Origin: Acidobacteriaceae bacterium
GTDB taxonomy: Bacteria > Acidobacteriota > Terriglobia > Terriglobales > Acidobacteriaceae
Assembly (NCBI GenBank): GCA_030040175.1
Contig: JASHUF010000379.1
Coordinates: 1 to 10,248 of the forward strand
Reading direction: 5' to 3'
Length of the DNA stretch: 10,248 bases
Of the stretch, positions 6,715-10,248 are shown piece after piece. The translations under genes and the position numbers were made by a program. The notes below the pieces were generated by a model. The model did not search any database, was not told where the DNA came from, and worked only from the letters and a program-made list of their open reading frames with translations. Numbering within the stretch: position 1 is the stretch's first letter; each line of letters starts with the position of its first letter.

Positions 6715-8213
6715 CCAAGCCTCCGATGGCGGCGTCCACAACAGCGGAACAGGAACGCATCTCGGAAGAAGCAGAGTTCCTGGAAGCGCAGCCGTTCGAT
6801 CTGCTCGCCGTCCCCGTCATCGGACCCCTGCTTCGCTGGCGGCACTCGCGGACCGCGCTGCAGATTCCACTCCTCGCCGTCAGCGTGGTCATGATTATCG
6901 AAGGGCTGGTTGGCCCTACGCTTTCGCCCAAAAATCTGGCCACCGTGCTTACCTGGGTCCACTTTCGCGGGGCGCTGGTGCTGGCGATTCTTTGCGCCGG
7001 GAACCTCTTCTGTCTCGCATGTCCGTTCATGCTGGCGCGCAACTTTATGCGCAAGTGGATCAGGCCGCGCTTTGCGTGGCCGCGCGTGCTGCGCAACAAG
7101 TGGATTCCGGTGGGGCTGTTTGCGGCAGTGCTTTTCTTTTATGAGCTCTTTGGCCTCTGGGCATCCCCGTGGCTCACGGCATGGGTGATTCTGGGCTACT
7201 TTGCAGCCGTGCTCGTTGTAGACGGATTGTTCACCCACGGAACATTCTGCAAGTTTATTTGCCCGATCGGACAATTCAATTTCATTGCCTCCACGGCGTC
7301 GCCTCTCGAGGTCGCCGTCCGCGACCCGGAAGTGTGCGACGGCTGCACGACGAAAGATTGCATCCGCGGCAGGCGTGCGCCGTCCTCGCCCCTAGTTGTG
7401 TTGCAGCGGGGATGCGAACTCGCCCTCTTTCAGCCGGCCAAGGTGGGCAACATGGATTGCACCTTCTGCCTCGACTGCGTTCACGCCTGCCCGCACGACA
7501 ACGTCGGCATCCTGAGCCGTCTGCCGGCCGGCGAGTTGATGAGCGATCCGCGGCGTTCGGGTATCGGCCGCTTTTCGCGCCGTAACGACATCTCCGCACT
7601 GGCCGTTGTTTTCTGTTTTGGCGCGCTCATGAACGCCTTGGGGATGGTGAGCCCGGTCTACACGGTGGAGAGCTGGCTCAAGCGCACATTGCACCTTAAT
7701 AGCCAGGCGGGAGTGCTCGGCATTCTGTTTGCGGCCGTCATCGTGGTCGAACCCGCGATTTTGCTTGGCCTGGCGGCGCTCTTGACGCGCGCCTGGGGCC
7801 GAGTGAAGAGCGGCTGGCTGGCCATCGCCGTTCGCTACTCTTATGCGCTCGCGCCCCTCGGCTTCGGCATGTGGCTCGCTCACTACGGATTCCACTTCTT
7901 TACCGGGCTCTATACCATCGTCCCGGTTACACAAAATGCTTTCGCAGAGATGGGCTTCCCCATCCTCGGCGAGCCGCGGTGGACGCTGGTGGGCCTGCCC
8001 AAGACCGTTGTCGAGCCGCTTGAATTCGGATTCCTGCTGCTCGGCCTTGCCGGCTCACTTTTGATTTCCTGGCGGCTCGCGCAGGACGACTCCCATGAGC
8101 ACCCGGTGCGCGCCTTTCTTCCCTGGGGCACGCTATCTATAATCTTGTTCCTTTGCTGCGTGTGGCTGATGACCCAGCCGATGGACATGCGCGCAACCAT
8201 GCTGGCCGGGTAA
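6711..8213 (+). CDS. NapH/FixG-type membrane polyferredoxin (4Fe-4S) with extra C-terminal membrane helices
   Basis: An inner-membrane iron-sulfur protein of 500 residues, probably an electron conduit between membrane quinols or cytoplasmic donors and an outer-side partner. Four N-terminal helices (about 48-68, 84-106, 130-151, 155-175) carry CLACP (Cys101, Cys104) and CKFICP (Cys180, Cys184), the paired Cys-Pro motifs of the NapH/NosR/FixG group. The ferredoxin region holds Cys209, Cys212 and Cys217, a lone Cys235 (RGCELALFQP), and a canonical set at Cys250, Cys253, Cys256 and Cys260-Pro (CTFCLDCVHACP). This is enough for two clusters if Cys235 replaces the usual Cys-Pro of the first motif. 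About five further hydrophobic segments follow (295-314, 334-360, 370-400, 434-455, 470-488), ending in TQPMDMRATM. FixG/CcoG instead has an Ig-like C-terminal domain, which is absent here. Start TTG 6711 is chosen on ribosome-site spacing; ATG 6726 is the alternative. Confidence 0.85.
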   Translation: MTKPPMAASTTAEQERISEEAEFLEAQPFDLLAVPVIGPLLRWRHSRTALQIPLLAVSVVMIIEGLVGPTLSPKNLATVLTWVHFRGALVLAILCAGNLFCLACPFMLARNFMRKWIRPRFAWPRVLRNKWIPVGLFAAVLFFYELFGLWASPWLTAWVILGYFAAVLVVDGLFTHGTFCKFICPIGQFNFIASTASPLEVAVRDPEVCDGCTTKDCIRGRRAPSSPLVVLQRGCELALFQPAKVGNMDCTFCLDCVHACPHDNVGILSRLPAGELMSDPRRSGIGRFSRRNDISALAVVFCFGALMNALGMVSPVYTVESWLKRTLHLNSQAGVLGILFAAVIVVEPAILLGLAALLTRAWGRVKSGWLAIAVRYSYALAPLGFGMWLAHYGFHFFTGLYTIVPVTQNAFAEMGFPILGEPRWTLVGLPKTVVEPLEFGFLLLGLAGSLLISWRLAQDDSHEHPVRAFLPWGTLSIILFLCCVWLMTQPMDMRATMLAG

Positions 8214-8830
8214 TGTTAATGGACTCTAATTCAGACCAATGCAAAGTGATTGCGAGGACAACCGGCACGTTTCGCGAACGGACTGCGCTGCGCGGGCTGT
8301 TGGCGCTGCTCCTGGCGGCCTGCGTCCCGGTCCCTGCGTGGGCGCACATCGGCCCTCCCTATCCGATCATGCAAAACCGAAAGGTGGGCCCGTTCCATGT
8401 TGAGGTTTGGAGCAATCCCGACGTGGGCACAGGCAGCTTCTATATCATCATCGATCCGCCGAAGGGCAGCGGGCTTCAGGTGCCTGCGGATATGAGGGTG
8501 CAGGTCTCGGTGCAGCCGGTAAGCAAGCGGTTGCCGGAGGCTACCTATGGCACGTGGCGCGAAAAGCTCCTCGACCACGTCGAGTTCAAGACGCTCGTGC
8601 CTTTCGACAAACAGGAGATGTGGCACGTCCGGATCACTTTCTCGAGCGCGACAGCCAAGGGCGAGGCCGATACCGATGTTTCGGTTACGCCCACGCTGCT
8701 GGGCCGCTGGAATCTCCTGCTGTTTCTGCTTCCCTTTCTCGGCATCGGCATCCTGTGGTTCAAGGCGGCAAGCGTGAAGCATACCCGAAGAAGGCGGGTT
8801 CGAGCGGCAAGAGCCGGTGCGGCGCGATGA
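8213..8830 (+). CDS. Exported tail-anchored protein with predicted N-terminal histidine after signal cleavage
   Basis: A 205-residue protein I cannot place in a named family. Residues 1-44 are a long signal peptide (hydrophobic GLLALLLAACVPVPAWA) with an AWA cleavage site, so the mature protein would begin HIGPPYPIM. The following domain looks beta-rich (FHVEVWSNPDVGTGSFYIII, 63-82; VQVSVQPV; WHVRITFSS). A C-terminal helix (about 168-183, LLLFLLPFLGIGILWF) and a very basic tail (KHTRRRRVRAAR) anchor it with the tail inside. A mature N-terminal His is a known copper ligand in CopC, LPMOs and PmoB, so copper binding is plausible but unproven. The start overlaps the previous stop (TAATG), the sign of translational re-initiation; ATG 8219 is an alternative two codons later. 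Its place next to FixG- and FixH-like genes supports a redox or metal role. Confidence 0.75.
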   Translation: MLMDSNSDQCKVIARTTGTFRERTALRGLLALLLAACVPVPAWAHIGPPYPIMQNRKVGPFHVEVWSNPDVGTGSFYIIIDPPKGSGLQVPADMRVQVSVQPVSKRLPEATYGTWREKLLDHVEFKTLVPFDKQEMWHVRITFSSATAKGEADTDVSVTPTLLGRWNLLLFLLPFLGIGILWFKAASVKHTRRRRVRAARAGAAR

Positions 8831-8886
8831 GGCCGATTGGCGCAGCGCACGAAGGGTTGATTAGAATCTTTCCCAGCAAGAACGGG

Positions 8887-10248
8887 ATGAATTCCACTCT
8901 TTCTCATGTCGCATCGCGGCTCGCCGCCGCGGCGGCAGCAGGCGCTCTCGCCCTCAGCGTTGGCTGCCACCGGGGATTGCCCGCGCCCTCTTCAATGGAA
9001 TATCGCGAATTTATTTCCTCGTTTTACGTTGGCCTGGCCGCGCTGCAGGTGGGCGACGATGTGCGAGCCGAAAGCTCGCTGGCTCGTGCAACGCAGCTCG
9101 CGCCGGGCGAGCCGGCTGCGTGGGCCGACTGGGGAATCCTGGCGCTGCGGCAGCGCAACTTCGATCTTGCCGCCGAGCGTCTTGAGCGCGCCCGTAAGCT
9201 TGCGCCCAAAGAGGATCACATCTTCTACCTGCTGGGAATCCTCGCGAGCGAGCGTGGCGATCCGGCCAGCGCCATTGCAAACCTGCGCGAAGCGGTGAAG
9301 CTGAACCCGTCGAACCTTCAGGCCGGGTACCAGCTCGCACTCGAAGTGGAGCGCCAGGGTGGACCGGGCAGCGAGGAAGAATTTCAACAATTGGTTTCGC
9401 GGATACTTGCCGAGCAGCCTGACAATACTGCCGCGTTGCTGGAGCTGAGCCGCATTGCGGCCAAGCGGGGCGATGTGCAGACCCTGCGTTCCGCCATCGA
9501 TCGCATCACGGCGCAGTCGGCCGGGTGGCCAAAGGATGCGCGCGACCAGCTGGCGCAGCTTCAGGCGGCAGCGCAATCCGGCCCCCCCGCCACGGCGGCC
9601 ATCCGCAGCGTGTTTCTGCACAACGTGCTCATGCAGGTTCCAGCATTCCGCGAACAACTCGGCCAGATCAAGCCCGCGCCCGGCGATGAAGCGCAGCCCT
9701 TTACGCATCTGCTGCGCCTCGAGACGCCGCCGGGGCAGCCCGCGCCGCCCGACACCGCGCTCCACTTCGACGATCAACCCATCGCAAATCCCTCCGGCGA
9801 GAAGTGGGATTGGATTGGCGCCGTCTGGCTCAGCGGCGAGGGCATGCCCGCGATTGTGACCGCCAACGCACGGCAAGTCCGGCTCTCCTCGGGCGCTTGG
9901 TTTCCGTTTCCCGGAGGCGCGAACAAAGCGGGGCCGTCGCCGGAGTCGGTTCTGGCCGTCGATTTCGACTACGACTTCAAGACCGATTTCGTGCTTGCAG
10001 GCGCAGGCGGTCTGCGTTTCATGCGCCAGGACGATCCGGCACGATTCACCGATGTGACCGCGCAGACAAAGCTCGCGAAGCAAATCCTGGCCGCGCCCTA
10101 CACGGGAGCATGGGCCGTGGATATCGAAGCCGACGGCGACCTCGACATCGTGCTGGGAACGGCCAGCGGCCTGCCGACGGTGCTGCGCAACAACGGGGAC
10201 GGCACATTCAAGCCCATTCATCCTTTCGCCGCAATCTCCGGGATCCGG
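8887..10248 (+). CDS. TPR and FG-GAP/VCBS (CRTAC1-like) lipoprotein (partial, C-terminus off the right edge)
   Basis: The frame is open for 454 codons to the window end. Residues 1-27 look like an export signal with a probable lipidated Cys27 (SVGC), then a linker. Residues about 42-143 are TPR-like repeats (FYVGLAALQVGDDVRAESSL; AAWADWGILALRQRNFDLAA; IFYLLGILASERGDPASAI), and helical repeats continue to about 230. FG-GAP/VCBS propeller blades begin near 306. Two Asp-rich calcium-type loops are visible: Asp359-Asp361-Asp363-Asp367, and Asp412-Glu414-Asp416-Asp418-Asp420, the latter followed by LRNNGDGTF. An ASPIC/UnbV domain may follow outside the window, as in other CRTAC1-like proteins. The role is probably binding or assembly on the cell surface or in the periplasm. 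The start is uncertain: ATG 8827 is in frame and overlaps the previous stop (ATGA), but it gives a 29-residue region ahead of the hydrophobic core, and neither start has a good Shine-Dalgarno. Confidence 0.82.
   Translation, partial: MNSTLSHVASRLAAAAAAGALALSVGCHRGLPAPSSMEYREFISSFYVGLAALQVGDDVRAESSLARATQLAPGEPAAWADWGILALRQRNFDLAAERLERARKLAPKEDHIFYLLGILASERGDPASAIANLREAVKLNPSNLQAGYQLALEVERQGGPGSEEEFQQLVSRILAEQPDNTAALLELSRIAAKRGDVQTLRSAIDRITAQSAGWPKDARDQLAQLQAAAQSGPPATAAIRSVFLHNVLMQVPAFREQLGQIKPAPGDEAQPFTHLLRLETPPGQPAPPDTALHFDDQPIANPSGEKWDWIGAVWLSGEGMPAIVTANARQVRLSSGAWFPFPGGANKAGPSPESVLAVDFDYDFKTDFVLAGAGGLRFMRQDDPARFTDVTAQTKLAKQILAAPYTGAWAVDIEADGDLDIVLGTASGLPTVLRNNGDGTFKPIHPFAAISGIR

Noticed and set aside
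6594-7274. Minus-strand open frame of 226 codons
   Set aside because: It is antisense to the FixH-like and polyferredoxin genes and its translation is low-complexity and charged.
5637-8830. The operon as a complete particulate methane/ammonia monooxygenase
   Set aside because: The His-first exported protein recalls PmoB, but sizes and motifs do not match PmoA, PmoB or PmoC, and the polyferredoxin is not part of that enzyme.
8992-10221. Long minus-strand open frame of 409 codons
   Set aside because: It lies fully antisense to the TPR/FG-GAP gene, whose frame shows clear domains. The antisense translation is Arg/Gly/Ala-rich with no motif, as expected in GC-rich DNA.
1-10248. CRISPR array, tRNA, rRNA, insertion sequence or prophage
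   Set aside because: I found no regularly spaced repeats, transposase or integrase-like product, or RNA gene pattern on either strand.

Overview
The window looks like chromosomal DNA of an Acidobacteriota bacterium, probably class Terriglobia (subdivision 1). This is inferred from three protein types common in that group: a large Oar-like TonB-dependent receptor with an N-terminal carboxypeptidase-regulatory-like domain, a membrane-anchored protein with the '...LRFVVEHTL...FGRDPDY...DPIVRV...LR...Y' N-terminal domain, and a TPR plus FG-GAP/VCBS (CRTAC1-like) lipoprotein. The DNA is GC-rich, gene-dense and apparently intact. I see no tRNA, rRNA, CRISPR array, insertion sequence or phage gene.

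Layout. Positions 1-2615 (minus strand) hold the N-terminal 871 codons of the TonB-dependent receptor, which runs off the left edge. A 308-bp divergent intergenic region follows, then a plus-strand gene (2924-4165) for a single-pass protein with a predicted cytoplasmic N-terminal domain and an unrecognised C-terminal domain. Next is a tandem pair of paralogous AhpD/carboxymuconolactone-decarboxylase-like proteins (4324-4905 and 4916-5476). The second copy has the canonical E-x11-C-x2-C-x3-H active site. The first has the proximal Cys replaced by Thr and a Cys one residue earlier.

From 5637 to the right edge is a tightly packed plus-strand operon of five genes with overlapping or nearly overlapping ends: a His-rich multi-pass membrane protein, a FixH/YtkA-like anchored protein, a NapH/FixG-type membrane polyferredoxin with extra C-terminal membrane segments, an exported tail-anchored protein whose predicted mature N-terminus is histidine, and a TPR/FG-GAP lipoprotein cut by the window end. 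A leader with a nested inverted repeat and a possible anti-Shine-Dalgarno precedes the first gene.

Working interpretation (inference). The operon resembles a metal- or redox-handling membrane system. The polyferredoxin would move electrons across or within the membrane. The FixH/YtkA-like protein, the His-first exported protein and the His-rich membrane protein offer His/Met ligands on the outer side, which would suit copper. The combination recalls the FixG/FixH part of cbb3-oxidase copper assembly, but no oxidase, copper ATPase or FixG C-terminal domain is present here. I know of no characterised system with this gene set, and it is the best candidate in the window for something undescribed.
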